A DNA stretch of 64,000 nt, taken from Leminorella richardii. Lineage in GTDB: Bacteria; Pseudomonadota; Gammaproteobacteria; Enterobacterales; Enterobacteriaceae. Under the pieces are notes generated by a model. The model was not told the DNA's origin. It made no database searches and was given only the letters and a program-made list of their open reading frames with translations. The DNA lies in contig NZ_LS483470.1 in NCBI RefSeq assembly GCF_900478135.1, positions 3,860,001 to 3,924,000 on the forward strand, in the 5' to 3' direction. This document shows, piece after piece, positions 9,373 to 17,954 of this stretch. Each line of letters opens with the position of its first letter. The stretch's first letter is position 1. Both the position numbers and the translations under genes were made by a program.

Positions 9373-9640
9373 ATGTGTATAAGTACACTTAAAACCCGGT
9401 GTAATCCTGTAGTTATCCATATAACAACATAGAACCGAAGAACCCCTTGTGGATAAATAGGCTTTCTACCCCCACGTTATAGAGAGAAAGATCACCTTTA
9501 TTTCACAGCTAAAGGATCCGTTTAATAATATGATCCTTAAAGTGAAAGGATCCTTATCCACAGAAGATGAGGATCCTAATAAAAGATCCAATAAAGAGAT
9601 CTCTAAATAAAAAGATCTTTCTTTATTTAATCCCAGATCC
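9373..9640. other. oriC: Chromosomal replication origin oriC
   Basis: The segment between mioC and mnmG has all the parts of an enterobacterial oriC, inverted relative to the usual E. coli drawing. Four R-type DnaA boxes are visible: TGTGTATAA at 9374-9382, TTATCCATA at 9413-9421, TGTGGATAA at 9448-9456 and TTATCCACA at 9554-9562. Next to mnmG are three AT-rich 13-mers which on the minus strand read GATCTTTTATTAG (9576-9588), GATCTCTTTATTG (9589-9601) and GATCTTTTTATTT (9605-9617), matching the E. coli R, M and L 13-mers. At least nine GATC sites (Dam, SeqA) lie between 9488 and 9640. The orientation of all four boxes matches E. coli R4, R3, R2 and R1 in order. Confidence 0.95.
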
Positions 9641-9647
9641 ATCGAGG

Positions 9648-9676
9648 TTGGACTAATCTTCAAAGTCGAGTAGAAT
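9648..9676 (+). promoter_or_regulatory. Predicted mnmG (gidA) promoter
   Basis: A sigma-70-like promoter: -35 TTGGAC (9648-9653), a 17-bp spacer, and -10 TAGAAT (9671-9676), about 62 bp upstream of the mnmG start and pointing away from oriC. In E. coli gidA transcription from this position influences origin unwinding. Confidence 0.6.
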
Positions 9677-9738
9677 CAGCGCCCCTGGATCGCGTATTCC
9701 AGGCTGCAGATCGTTCGAACATCCCGAGGTGTCATACC

Positions 9739-11628
9739 ATGTTTTATCCAGATTCCTTTGACGTCATCGTTATCGGTGGCGGCCATGCGGGAACGGAAGC
9801 CGCTATGGCTTCAGCCCGTATGGGAAAGCAAACTCTTTTGCTAACCCACAACATCGACACGCTGGGACAAATGTCCTGCAATCCAGCCATTGGTGGGATC
9901 GGAAAAGGACATCTGGTTAAAGAAATCGACGCCATGGGTGGATTGATGGCTCACGCCATTGACAGAGCCGGTATTCAGTTCAGAACGCTAAACGCCAGTA
10001 AAGGTCCTGCTGTAAGAGCAACTCGTGCTCAAGCAGACCGCGTTCTTTACAAACAGGCTGTACGCACCGCACTGGAAAACCAGCCTAATTTGACTCTCTT
10101 CCAACAGCCTGTTGAAGATCTTATTGTTGAAAACGATCGCGTTACCGGTGCTGTAACCCGAATGGGCCTAAAGTTCAGGGCTAAAGCGGTTGTATTGACA
10201 GTAGGTACTTTTCTTGACGGCAAGATCCACATCGGCTTAGAGAACTACAGCGGCGGTCGCGCTGGAGATATGCCATCAATAGGGCTTTCACAAAGATTAA
10301 GAGAGCTACCGCTAAGAGTTGGACGACTGAAAACTGGTACACCTCCACGCATTGATGCGCGATCCATAAATTTTGATATTCTTCAGCAGCAGCACGGCGA
10401 TACGCCGATGCCAGTATTTTCGTTCATGGGGAATGCGAACGAACACCCCGAACAGGTACCGTGCTATATCACCTATACGAATGAAAAAACGCACGACGTC
10501 ATCCGTAATAATCTCGATCGTAGCCCAATGTATTCAGGGATAATTGTTGGGATCGGCCCCCGCTACTGCCCTTCAATTGAAGACAAAGTGATGCGGTTTG
10601 CCGATCGTAATGCCCATCAGATCTTCCTTGAACCTGAAGGGCTAACCAGTAACGAAATCTATCCTAACGGGATCTCTACCAGCCTGCCGTTCGACGTACA
10701 GATGCAGATAGTTCGCTCTATGGTGGGGATGGAAAATGCCCGGATCGTTAGACCAGGCTATGCGATCGAGTACGATTTTTTCGATCCGCGCGATCTTAAA
10801 CCAACCCTTGAGAATAAATTTATCCAAGGGCTGTTTTTTGCCGGTCAGATTAACGGTACGACAGGCTATGAAGAAGCGGCTGCTCAAGGGTTACTCGCTG
10901 GGCTTAATGCCGGTCGCTTTGCGTCAGAACAGGAAGGCTGGGCTCCTCGTCGCGATCAGGCCTACATTGGCGTTCTGGTTGACGATCTTTGCACGCTGGG
11001 TACACAAGAACCCTATCGAATGTTTACGTCCAGAGCGGAATATCGACTCCTTTTGCGTGAAGACAATGCAGATCTGCGCCTGACTGAAGAAGGGCGCCAG
11101 ATGGGATTAGTGAGTGACGATCGCTGGGAACATTTTCTGCGTAAGCAAGAAAACATTGAGCGCGAGCGTCAGCGCCTGAAAGACGTTTTGATTCATCCGA
11201 CGATGCCTCAGGCTGAAAGAGTAAACTCTCTTCTGAAGTCTCCTCTTTCCCGTGAAGCAACGGGAGAAGAGCTGTTAAAACGCCCGGAAGTTAGCTATGC
11301 GTCTTTGACAGAAATCGCGCCGTTTAGTCCAGCCCTAGAGGATCTTCAGGCTGCTGAACAGGTTGAGATACAGGTTAAATATGAAGGCTATATTGCCCGC
11401 CAGAGGGACGAAATAGAGAAACATCTACGCAATGAAAATGCGATCCTGCCTGCCGATCTTGATTACAAATTGGTGACTGGTTTGTCTAACGAAGTCTGTG
11501 CGAAGCTTAACGATCACAAACCTACTTCGATAGGTCAGGCGTCTCGTATTTCAGGCGTTACTCCAGCGGCAATATCGATACTGCTTATCTGGTTAAAAAA
11601 GCAGGGAATGCTGCGTAAGAGCGCTTAA
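9739..11628 (+). CDS. mnmG: tRNA U34 carboxymethylaminomethyl modification enzyme MnmG
   Basis: MnmG (GidA) is the FAD- and NADH-dependent subunit of the MnmE-MnmG complex that installs (c)mnm5 groups on uridine 34 of certain tRNAs. The N-terminal Rossmann FAD motif is VIGGGHAGTEAAMASARMG (residues about 11-29). The folate and FAD domain contains the family segments CNPAIGGIGKGHLVKEIDA and GLKTGTPPR-type RLKTGTPPRID. The C-terminus is the helical MnmE-binding region. Length is 629 residues, the same as E. coli. It is followed 9 bp later by rsmG, forming the conserved gidA-gidB pair. Confidence 0.97.
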   Translation: MFYPDSFDVIVIGGGHAGTEAAMASARMGKQTLLLTHNIDTLGQMSCNPAIGGIGKGHLVKEIDAMGGLMAHAIDRAGIQFRTLNASKGPAVRATRAQADRVLYKQAVRTALENQPNLTLFQQPVEDLIVENDRVTGAVTRMGLKFRAKAVVLTVGTFLDGKIHIGLENYSGGRAGDMPSIGLSQRLRELPLRVGRLKTGTPPRIDARSINFDILQQQHGDTPMPVFSFMGNANEHPEQVPCYITYTNEKTHDVIRNNLDRSPMYSGIIVGIGPRYCPSIEDKVMRFADRNAHQIFLEPEGLTSNEIYPNGISTSLPFDVQMQIVRSMVGMENARIVRPGYAIEYDFFDPRDLKPTLENKFIQGLFFAGQINGTTGYEEAAAQGLLAGLNAGRFASEQEGWAPRRDQAYIGVLVDDLCTLGTQEPYRMFTSRAEYRLLLREDNADLRLTEEGRQMGLVSDDRWEHFLRKQENIERERQRLKDVLIHPTMPQAERVNSLLKSPLSREATGEELLKRPEVSYASLTEIAPFSPALEDLQAAEQVEIQVKYEGYIARQRDEIEKHLRNENAILPADLDYKLVTGLSNEVCAKLNDHKPTSIGQASRISGVTPAAISILLIWLKKQGMLRKSA

Positions 11629-11637
11629 GGAGACGAT

Positions 11638-12258
11638 GTGGAAAACCGCTTTAATCGACTGCTTGCTGCTGCCAGTATAGACCTGACTAACGAGCAAAAG
11701 CAGCGCCTTTTAGGCTATGTTACGCTGCTGGACAAGTGGAATAAGGCCTATAACCTGACGTCAGTAAGGGATCCACAGGAAATGCTGGTTCGCCACGTTA
11801 TGGACAGCATTGTTGTTAATCCCCACCTGTCTGGAACACAGTTTATTGACGTAGGTACTGGGCCTGGGTTGCCCGGTATTCCGCTTGCTATTGTCAGGCC
11901 TGATTCCAAATTCACGCTGCTAGACAGCTTGGGAAAGCGGATCCGCTTTATCCGTCAGGTTGTTCACGAGTTAGGATTAACCAACGTAACACCCATTCAG
12001 AGCCGGGTTGAAGAATATTCTATTCCTGAAGGTTTTGACGGCGTGATAAGCCGTGCTTTTGCCTCTTTGGGAGATATGCTGACCTGGTGTCACCACTTGC
12101 CGAAAACCGGTGGGCGCTTTTATGCGCTAAAGGGCATCATTTCAAACGAAGAGCTTTCTCAAGTTCCTGAAGGCTTTTTCGTTAAAAACGTCGTCGAGTT
12201 GAACGTGCCTGAACTGGAAGGTGAACGACACCTTGTCGTGGTCGAAGCTAAAAAATGA
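11638..12258 (+). CDS. rsmG: 16S rRNA m7G527 methyltransferase RsmG
   Basis: RsmG (GidB) methylates N7 of G527 in 16S rRNA using S-adenosylmethionine. The Rossmann methyltransferase core shows the SAM loop FIDVGTGPGLPGIPLAI, the post-I segment FTLLDSLGKRIRFIRQV and the ISRAFASL motif. It begins with GTG; AAGGAG stands 5 bp upstream and overlaps the mnmG stop, indicating translational coupling. Length is 206 residues (207 in E. coli). A predicted terminator follows about 50 bp after the stop. Confidence 0.96.
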   Translation: MENRFNRLLAAASIDLTNEQKQRLLGYVTLLDKWNKAYNLTSVRDPQEMLVRHVMDSIVVNPHLSGTQFIDVGTGPGLPGIPLAIVRPDSKFTLLDSLGKRIRFIRQVVHELGLTNVTPIQSRVEEYSIPEGFDGVISRAFASLGDMLTWCHHLPKTGGRFYALKGIISNEELSQVPEGFFVKNVVELNVPELEGERHLVVVEAKK

Positions 12259-12857
12259 CGTGGGTGGAGTGTGATACTGCATCCAAATTTAATTAATCGT
12301 GCTCTGAGAAGTGCTTATTTTATCTAAAAAAGAGCGCTTTTTTTGTGTTGATAGCACTGTATTTTTATATTCTATTTTTAACATTTTTAAAACACTAAAT
12401 ATACAAGTAGACGTGTGTTGATAAAAGACATGTTGTTCATATTTTCGTCACTTTGCAGTTTTAATTTTCTATTCACTCTGCTGTCCTTATTGAATCCATT
12501 CAGTCTATTGATTTTATATAAAATTATTATTTATTAGTAAGATATAAGATTATTTTCAGCGTCTGATAACGGTTTTTTTTATGTGATAGCGTTCACAAAA
12601 AGATAATTATTCAATACAGAATTTTGTTTATTAGTAATAATAAGCATCGTTTTTTTCAAAACGCTCGAAAAGTGGATATTTGCATTTTTAAATATTTATT
12701 CACTTTTTTGTTACCTGAGTGTGGAATAAACCTGATTTCCCCGTATAATTTACCTGCTTTTTGACGCTTGACTCTGGTCAGCAAAGACAGTTTTATACGG
12801 TACTTGGTTTTTTGTTTTGTTTAGACAAAAGCTAACGCTTTATCGAGATGATACGCC
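12259..12857 (+). promoter_or_regulatory. atp operon upstream region with CRP-like site and -10 element
   Basis: This 599-bp gap before atpI holds no convincing gene. It is AT-rich. It contains a perfect CRP-type inverted repeat TGTGA-N6-TCACA at 12582-12597 and a consensus -10 element TATAAT at 12744-12749, whose best -35 (GTGGAA, 17-bp spacing) is weak. The -10 is about 108 bp upstream of atpI and is the likeliest start region for atp transcription. Whether the CRP-like site acts on the atp promoter, about 150 bp away, is not clear. Confidence 0.5.
12309..12344 (+). terminator. Predicted rho-independent terminator after rsmG
   Basis: AAGTGCT (12309-12315) can pair with AGCGCTT (12333-12339) with one G-U wobble, followed by a run of T through 12344. 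The arms are short and the loop long, so strength is moderate. Confidence 0.5.
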
Positions 12858-13238
12858 ATGTCTGTAGTGCTTTATGATACCTTGATGGCTCGCAGACTGT
12901 TGTTAGTGCAATTTACCGTCGTTATTCTGTTTAGCGCCGCTTTTTGTATTAACAGCCAAAAGTGGGCTATTTCCGCACTTTTTGGCGGGTTGTCTGTGTG
13001 TTTGCCCAATGCGCTGTTTTTCCTTCTGACAAAATGGTGTCGGGGGGGATCACAGAAAGGGTACTTGGCGTGGCCGTTTTTTATCGGCGAGATAGTCAAG
13101 ATTGCACTGACTGTCGTACTATTGGTCGTTGCGTTAGCAGTATTCAAGGCAGAGCCATTGCCCGTTTGTATAGCCTATCTGGCTGCGTTAGTGGTGCAAA
13201 TAGTGGCGCCTATAGTCATAAATATTTTTCATAACTAG
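12858..13238 (+). CDS. atpI: ATP synthase accessory protein AtpI (subunit i)
   Basis: AtpI is a small membrane protein encoded first in the atp operon. It is not part of the final enzyme and helps assembly of the c-ring in some bacteria. The 126 residues contain four hydrophobic helices, the typical arrangement. It has limited sequence conservation, so the call rests on position (first gene before atpB), size and membrane topology. No strong Shine-Dalgarno sequence is visible before the ATG, consistent with low translation of this gene. Confidence 0.88.
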   Translation: MSVVLYDTLMARRLLLVQFTVVILFSAAFCINSQKWAISALFGGLSVCLPNALFFLLTKWCRGGSQKGYLAWPFFIGEIVKIALTVVLLVVALAVFKAEPLPVCIAYLAALVVQIVAPIVINIFHN

Positions 13239-13263
13239 TTGATAATCAAGAGTGAGAGGCATC

Positions 13264-14085
13264 ATGTCTGCATCAGGGGAAATCTCTACTCCACAGGATT
13301 ACATTGGCCATCATTTAAACAACCTTCAGCTGGATTTACGCACGCTGGAGATTGTTAAACCAGGGGTAGACTCGCCTGGTTTTTGGGCATTAAATATCGA
13401 CTCGCTGTTCTTTTCGATAGCTCTTGGTTTACTGTTTCTCTGTATTTTCAACCGCGTCGCTAAAAGAGCGACCAGCGGCGTTCCGGGTAAGCTTCAGTGC
13501 GCAGTAGAGCTCATCATCGGCTTTGTTAACGGCATGGTTAAAGACATGTACCACGCTAAAAGCAAGCTGATCGCTCCTTTGGCGCTGACCGTCTTCGTTT
13601 GGGTTTTCCTGATGAACCTGATGGATTTGCTGCCTATCGATCTTCTGCCCTACATCGGCGAACACGTTTTTGGTCTGCCTGCGCTGAGGGTTGTACCCAC
13701 TGCAGACGTCAGTATTACGCTTTCCATGGCGATTGGCGTATTCTTCCTGATCCTTATCTACACAGTGAAGATGAAAGGCTTCAAGGGTCTGTTCCACGAT
13801 CTGGCTCTGCAGCCGTTTAACCACTGGGCATTTATCCCTATTAACATCATTCTGGAAGGCGTTAGCCTGCTGTCCAAGCCGGTTTCTCTCGGTCTGCGAC
13901 TGTTCGGAAACATGTATGCGGGCGAACTTATCTTTATCCTGATTGCCGGGCTACTGCCATGGTGGTCACAGTGGATGCTCAACGTACCTTGGGCGATATT
14001 CCACATTCTTATTATTACGCTGCAAGCCTTTATCTTTATGGTTCTGACGATTGTCTATCTGGCGATGGCGTCTGAAGAACATTAA
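13264..14085 (+). CDS. atpB: ATP synthase Fo subunit a
   Basis: Subunit a is the inner-membrane stator that forms the proton half-channels against the c-ring. Conserved segments include QDYIGHHLNNLQLDLRT at the N-terminus, the LMDLLPIDLLPYI region, and the essential arginine helix SLGLRLFGNMYAGELI followed by ITLQAFIFMVLTIVYL. The open frame includes an upstream GTG at 13252, but the ATG at 13264 gives 273 residues and aligns with E. coli (271). About five or six membrane helices. It lies between atpI and atpE in the usual order. Confidence 0.97.
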   Translation: MSASGEISTPQDYIGHHLNNLQLDLRTLEIVKPGVDSPGFWALNIDSLFFSIALGLLFLCIFNRVAKRATSGVPGKLQCAVELIIGFVNGMVKDMYHAKSKLIAPLALTVFVWVFLMNLMDLLPIDLLPYIGEHVFGLPALRVVPTADVSITLSMAIGVFFLILIYTVKMKGFKGLFHDLALQPFNHWAFIPINIILEGVSLLSKPVSLGLRLFGNMYAGELIFILIAGLLPWWSQWMLNVPWAIFHILIITLQAFIFMVLTIVYLAMASEEH

Positions 14086-14133
14086 TTTTCACAACCAACT
14101 GCTTAGTTTTAACTGAAATAACTGGAGACTGTC

Positions 14134-14376
14134 ATGGAAAACCTAAACACGGATCTACTCTATCTGGTTGCTGCAATCATGATTAGCTTTGCATCAATCA
14201 GTGCCGCGATAGGTATTAGTATTTTGGGTGGTAAATTCCTCGAAGGCGCCGCTCGTCAGCCGGATCTTGTTCCTCTGTTACGGACGCAGTTCTTCATCGT
14301 AATGGGTCTGGTCGACGCCATCCCGATGATCGCCGTAGGTTTAGGGCTCTATGTCATGTTCGCCGTCGCCGGATAA
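14134..14376 (+). CDS. atpE: ATP synthase Fo subunit c (variant N-terminal helix)
   Basis: Subunit c forms the proton-translocating rotor ring: two membrane helices joined by the polar loop GAARQPD, which contacts gamma and epsilon. The essential acid is Asp61 in MGLVDAIPM. Helix 2 is essentially identical to E. coli. Helix 1 is not: where E. coli (from memory) has Gly18, Ala21, Gly23 and Gly29, this protein has Ser at all four positions, while Gly27, Gly32 and Gly33 are kept. It also ends with one extra glycine (80 residues against 79). The gene is preceded by GGAGACTGTC, a strong ribosome-binding site as expected for a subunit needed in about ten copies. Confidence 0.97.
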   Translation: MENLNTDLLYLVAAIMISFASISAAIGISILGGKFLEGAARQPDLVPLLRTQFFIVMGLVDAIPMIAVGLGLYVMFAVAG

Positions 14377-14438
14377 CGTGCAGTTTTGAACGTATTGAGA
14401 ACAAAACCATTTTTTCACTTTAAAAGAGGCATTGTGCT

Positions 14439-14909
14439 GTGAATCTTAATGCAACAATCCTCGGCCAGGCGATAGCGTTTGTCCTGTTTGTCTGGTTCTG
14501 CATGAAGTACGTATGGCCACCTATCATGTCGGCCATCGAAAAGCGTCAGAAAGAGATTGCTGACGGTTTAGCTTCAGCAGAGCAGGCTAAGAAAGACCTG
14601 AGCCTAGCGCAAGCCAACGTGACCGACCAGATGTCTCAGGCGAAAGCCGAAGCGCTGGTGATTATTGAACAGGCTAACAAGCGCAAGACGCAGATCGTTG
14701 AAGAAGCTAAAGCCGAAGCCGAACAGGAGCGCGAAAAAATCCTCGCTCAGGCTAAGGCCGAAATCGACGCGGAGCGCAAGCGCGCCCGTGAAGAGCTGCG
14801 TAAACAGGTGGCTATGCTAGCGATTGCCGGCGCCGAGAAAATTATCGAACGTTCCGTGGATGAAGCTGCCAATAGCGACATCGTTGATAAACTGGTCGCT
14901 GAACTGTAA
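14439..14909 (+). CDS. atpF: ATP synthase Fo subunit b
   Basis: Subunit b is the dimeric peripheral stalk joining subunit a to the F1 head via delta. It has one N-terminal membrane helix (ATILGQAIAFVLFVWFCMKYVWPP) and a long charged coiled coil rich in Ala, Glu, Lys and Arg. It starts with GTG, as in E. coli, with AAGAGG about 10 bp upstream. Length is 156 residues, the family standard. It ends 14 bp before atpH. Confidence 0.97.
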   Translation: MNLNATILGQAIAFVLFVWFCMKYVWPPIMSAIEKRQKEIADGLASAEQAKKDLSLAQANVTDQMSQAKAEALVIIEQANKRKTQIVEEAKAEAEQEREKILAQAKAEIDAERKRAREELRKQVAMLAIAGAEKIIERSVDEAANSDIVDKLVAEL

Positions 14910-14923
14910 GGAGGGAGGGGCAG

Positions 14924-15457
14924 ATGTCTGAATTTATTACTGTAGCTCGCCCCTACGCCAAAGCAGCTTTTGACTTTGCCGTTGAGCAAAACGCGCTGGA
15001 CGACTGGCAGCAGATGCTGGCATTTGCTGCCGAAGTCAGCCGTAACGAGCAGGTCTACGGTTTGTTGTCCGGCGCGCTTGCGTCGGAACACATGGCGGAG
15101 ACTTTCATCGCTGTTTGCGGCGAGCAGCTCAACGAGAATGGCCAAAATCTGATAAAGATCATGGCTGAAAATGGACGTTTAATCGTGCTTCCTGACGTGC
15201 TAGAACAGTTCATTCAGCTGCGTTCAGAACAGGAGTCCACCATTGATGTGGAAGTGACTTCTGCCGCTGCGCTGAATGACGACCAGTTGGCAAAGATTGC
15301 CGCTGCGATGGAAAAACGTTTGTCGCGCAAAGTTAAGCTAAATTGCAAAATTGATAAGTCTGTTATCGCCGGTTTTATTATCCGTGCTGGCGATATGGTG
15401 ATTGACGACAGCGTACGCGGCCGTCTGGATCGCCTGGCAGACGTCTTGCAGTCTTAA
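14924..15457 (+). CDS. atpH: ATP synthase F1 subunit delta
   Basis: Delta caps the alpha3beta3 head and binds the peripheral stalk. The N-terminal helical domain begins FITVARPYAKAAFDFAVEQNALDDWQQML, the typical pattern, and the C-terminal region has the ADMVIDDSVRGRLDRL-like GDMVIDDSVRGRLDRLADVL signature. Length is 177 residues, as in E. coli. The start is supported by AAGGAGGGAGG upstream. It lies in conserved order between atpF and atpA. Confidence 0.97.
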   Translation: MSEFITVARPYAKAAFDFAVEQNALDDWQQMLAFAAEVSRNEQVYGLLSGALASEHMAETFIAVCGEQLNENGQNLIKIMAENGRLIVLPDVLEQFIQLRSEQESTIDVEVTSAAALNDDQLAKIAAAMEKRLSRKVKLNCKIDKSVIAGFIIRAGDMVIDDSVRGRLDRLADVLQS

Positions 15458-15469
15458 GGGGACTGGAGC

Positions 15470-17011
15470 ATGCAACTGAATTCCACAGAAATCAGCGAAC
15501 TGATCAAGCAACGCATTGCTCAGTTTAACATGGTGAGCGAAGCTCACAATGAAGGTACTATCGTTTCCGTCAGTGACGGAATCATCCGCATTCACGGTCT
15601 GGCCGACGTTATGCAGGGCGAGATGATCGCACTGCCGGGCAGCCGTTATGCTATCGCACTGAACCTTGAACGCGACTCCGTTGGTGCCGTTGTTATGGGT
15701 CCGTACACTGACCTTGCCGAAGGCATGAAGGTGAAATGTACTGGCCGTATTCTTGAGGTTCCAGTTGGTCGCGGTTTGCTGGGTCGCGTAGTGAACACTC
15801 TGGGTGAGCCGATTGACGGCAAAGGCCCTGTTGATCACGACGGATTCTCTCCGGTTGAAATGATTGCGCCGGGCGTTATCGAACGCCAGTCGGTCGATCA
15901 GCCAGTACAAACCGGCTATAAGGCCGTTGACTCCATGATCCCAATCGGTCGTGGTCAGCGTGAGCTTATCATCGGTGACCGTCAGACCGGTAAAACTGCA
16001 CTGGCTATCGACGCCATCATCAACCAGCGTGATTCCGGCATCAAGTGTATCTACGTGGCCATCGGCCAGAAAGCGTCAACCATCGCTAACGTAGTGCGCA
16101 AATTGGAAGAACACAACGCGCTGGCTAACACCATTGTCGTCGTTGCTTCCGCATCTGAATCTGCGGCACTGCAGTATCTGGCTCCGTATGCGGGCTGCGC
16201 CATGGGTGAATACTTCCGCGATCGCGGTGAAGATGCGCTGATTATTTATGATGACCTGTCTAAGCAGGCCGTTGCCTATCGTCAAATTTCCCTGCTGCTT
16301 CGTCGTCCACCAGGACGTGAAGCGTTCCCAGGCGACGTTTTCTATCTCCACTCTCGTCTGCTGGAGCGCGCTGCTCGCGTTAACGCTGAGTACGTTGAAG
16401 CCTTTACCAAAGGCGAAGTGAAGGGGCAAACGGGCTCGCTGACGGCTCTGCCGATCATCGAAACTCAGGCGGGGGACGTATCTGCGTTCGTACCGACCAA
16501 CGTTATCTCCATTACTGACGGTCAGATTTTCCTTGAGTCTAACCTGTTTAACGCGGGTATCCGCCCAGCCGTTAACCCAGGCATCTCTGTATCCCGTGTT
16601 GGTGGTGCAGCTCAGACCAAGATCATGAAGAAACTGTCAGGCGGTATCCGTACTGCACTTGCGCAGTATCGCGAACTGGCAGCGTTCTCTCAGTTTGCTT
16701 CTGACCTAGACGACGCAACGCGTAAGCAGCTGAGCCACGGCCAGAAGGTGACTGAGCTTCTCAAGCAGAAGCAGTATGCGCCTATGTCAGTTGCTGCCCA
16801 GTCTCTGGTGCTTTATGCAGCCGAGCGCGGTTACCTGGAAGACGTTGAACTGGAAAAAATTGGTCGTTTCGAAGAGGCGCTGTTGGCCTATGCCGATCGC
16901 GACCACGCTGAGCTTTTAGCGAAGATCAACCAAACCGGTGGCTACGGTGATGATATCGAGGCTGGCTTGAAGGCTATTCTTGATACGTTTAAAGCCACTC
17001 AGTCTTGGTAA
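15470..17011 (+). CDS. atpA: ATP synthase F1 subunit alpha
   Basis: Alpha subunits alternate with beta in the F1 head and carry non-catalytic nucleotide sites. The Walker A motif GDRQTGKTA is near residues 169-177, Walker B lies in ALIIYDDLSKQA, and the ATP synthase alpha/beta signature PAVNPGISVSRVGGAAQ follows. The N-terminal MQLNSTEISELIKQRIAQF helix binds delta. Length is 513 residues, as in E. coli. AGGGGA precedes the ATG. It sits between atpH and atpG. Confidence 0.98.
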   Translation: MQLNSTEISELIKQRIAQFNMVSEAHNEGTIVSVSDGIIRIHGLADVMQGEMIALPGSRYAIALNLERDSVGAVVMGPYTDLAEGMKVKCTGRILEVPVGRGLLGRVVNTLGEPIDGKGPVDHDGFSPVEMIAPGVIERQSVDQPVQTGYKAVDSMIPIGRGQRELIIGDRQTGKTALAIDAIINQRDSGIKCIYVAIGQKASTIANVVRKLEEHNALANTIVVVASASESAALQYLAPYAGCAMGEYFRDRGEDALIIYDDLSKQAVAYRQISLLLRRPPGREAFPGDVFYLHSRLLERAARVNAEYVEAFTKGEVKGQTGSLTALPIIETQAGDVSAFVPTNVISITDGQIFLESNLFNAGIRPAVNPGISVSRVGGAAQTKIMKKLSGGIRTALAQYRELAAFSQFASDLDDATRKQLSHGQKVTELLKQKQYAPMSVAAQSLVLYAAERGYLEDVELEKIGRFEEALLAYADRDHAELLAKINQTGGYGDDIEAGLKAILDTFKATQSW

Positions 17012-17056
17012 TAATCCTGCGGCCTGAAAGGGCCGTCTGGTTATGAGGAGAATCTA

Positions 17057-17920
17057 ATGGCCGGCGCAAAAGAAATACGTAGCAAGATTGGAAGCGTGCA
17101 AAACACGCAGAAGATCACCAAAGCGATGGAGATGGTTGCCGCGTCCAAAATGCGCAAGTCGCAGGATCGCATGTCGGCAAGCCGTCCTTACGCCGAGACG
17201 ATGCGCAAAGTGATTGGTCACCTTGCGCTGGGGAATCTTGAGTATAAGCATCCCTATCTGGAAGAACGTGAAGTCAAGCGCGTAGGCTATCTGATCGTTT
17301 CTACCGACCGCGGCCTGTGCGGCGGCTTGAACATTAACCTGTTCAAGAAGCTGTTGAATGAAATGAAAGAGTGGAACGACAAGGGCGTAAGCGTCGATTT
17401 GGCGCTGATCGGTTCTAAAGGCGCTTCTTTCTTCTCATCAGTAGGCGCAAATATCGTTGCTCAGGTTACGGGTATGGGGGATTCCCCTAGCGTGTCTGAG
17501 CTGATAGGTCCGGTGAAGGTCATGCTTCAGGCCTACGACGAAGGTCGTTTGGACAGACTGTTTGTGGCAAACAACCGCTTTGTAAACACCATGTCTCAGT
17601 CTCCAGAAGTTCGGCAGCTGCTTCCGCTGCCCGCCTCGGAAGACGAAGATATTAAAAGCAAAACCTGGGACTATCTCTACGAACCCGATCCGAAGTCGCT
17701 GCTCGATACGCTGCTTCGCCGTTACGTAGAGTCGCAGGTTTATCAAAGTGTTGTAGAAAACCTGGCCAGCGAACAGGCGGCCCGAATGGTGGCGATGAAG
17801 GCTGCAACCGACAACGGCGGCGAGCTGATTAAAGAGCTTCAGTTAGTTTATAACAAAGCGCGTCAGGCCAGCATTACTCAGGAACTTACCGAGATTGTCT
17901 CTGGGGCTTCGGCGGTCTAA
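17057..17920 (+). CDS. atpG: ATP synthase F1 subunit gamma
   Basis: Gamma is the central rotor shaft. The N-terminal coiled-coil helix has AGAKEIRSKIGSVQNTQKITKAMEMVAASKMR, and the C-terminal helix has the family signature region around ITQELTEIVSGASAV. The central Rossmann-like part contains STDRGLCGGLNINLFK. Length is 287 residues, as in E. coli. GAGGAG precedes the ATG. It lies in conserved order between atpA and atpD. Confidence 0.98.
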   Translation: MAGAKEIRSKIGSVQNTQKITKAMEMVAASKMRKSQDRMSASRPYAETMRKVIGHLALGNLEYKHPYLEEREVKRVGYLIVSTDRGLCGGLNINLFKKLLNEMKEWNDKGVSVDLALIGSKGASFFSSVGANIVAQVTGMGDSPSVSELIGPVKVMLQAYDEGRLDRLFVANNRFVNTMSQSPEVRQLLPLPASEDEDIKSKTWDYLYEPDPKSLLDTLLRRYVESQVYQSVVENLASEQAARMVAMKAATDNGGELIKELQLVYNKARQASITQELTEIVSGASAV

Positions 17921-17954
17921 AGGCTTGGTTTAGGAATTACGTAGAGGATTCAAG

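Noticed and set aside
15338..15910. 190-residue minus-strand open frame across atpH and atpA
   Set aside because: Antisense to two highly conserved genes; no start signal or family match.
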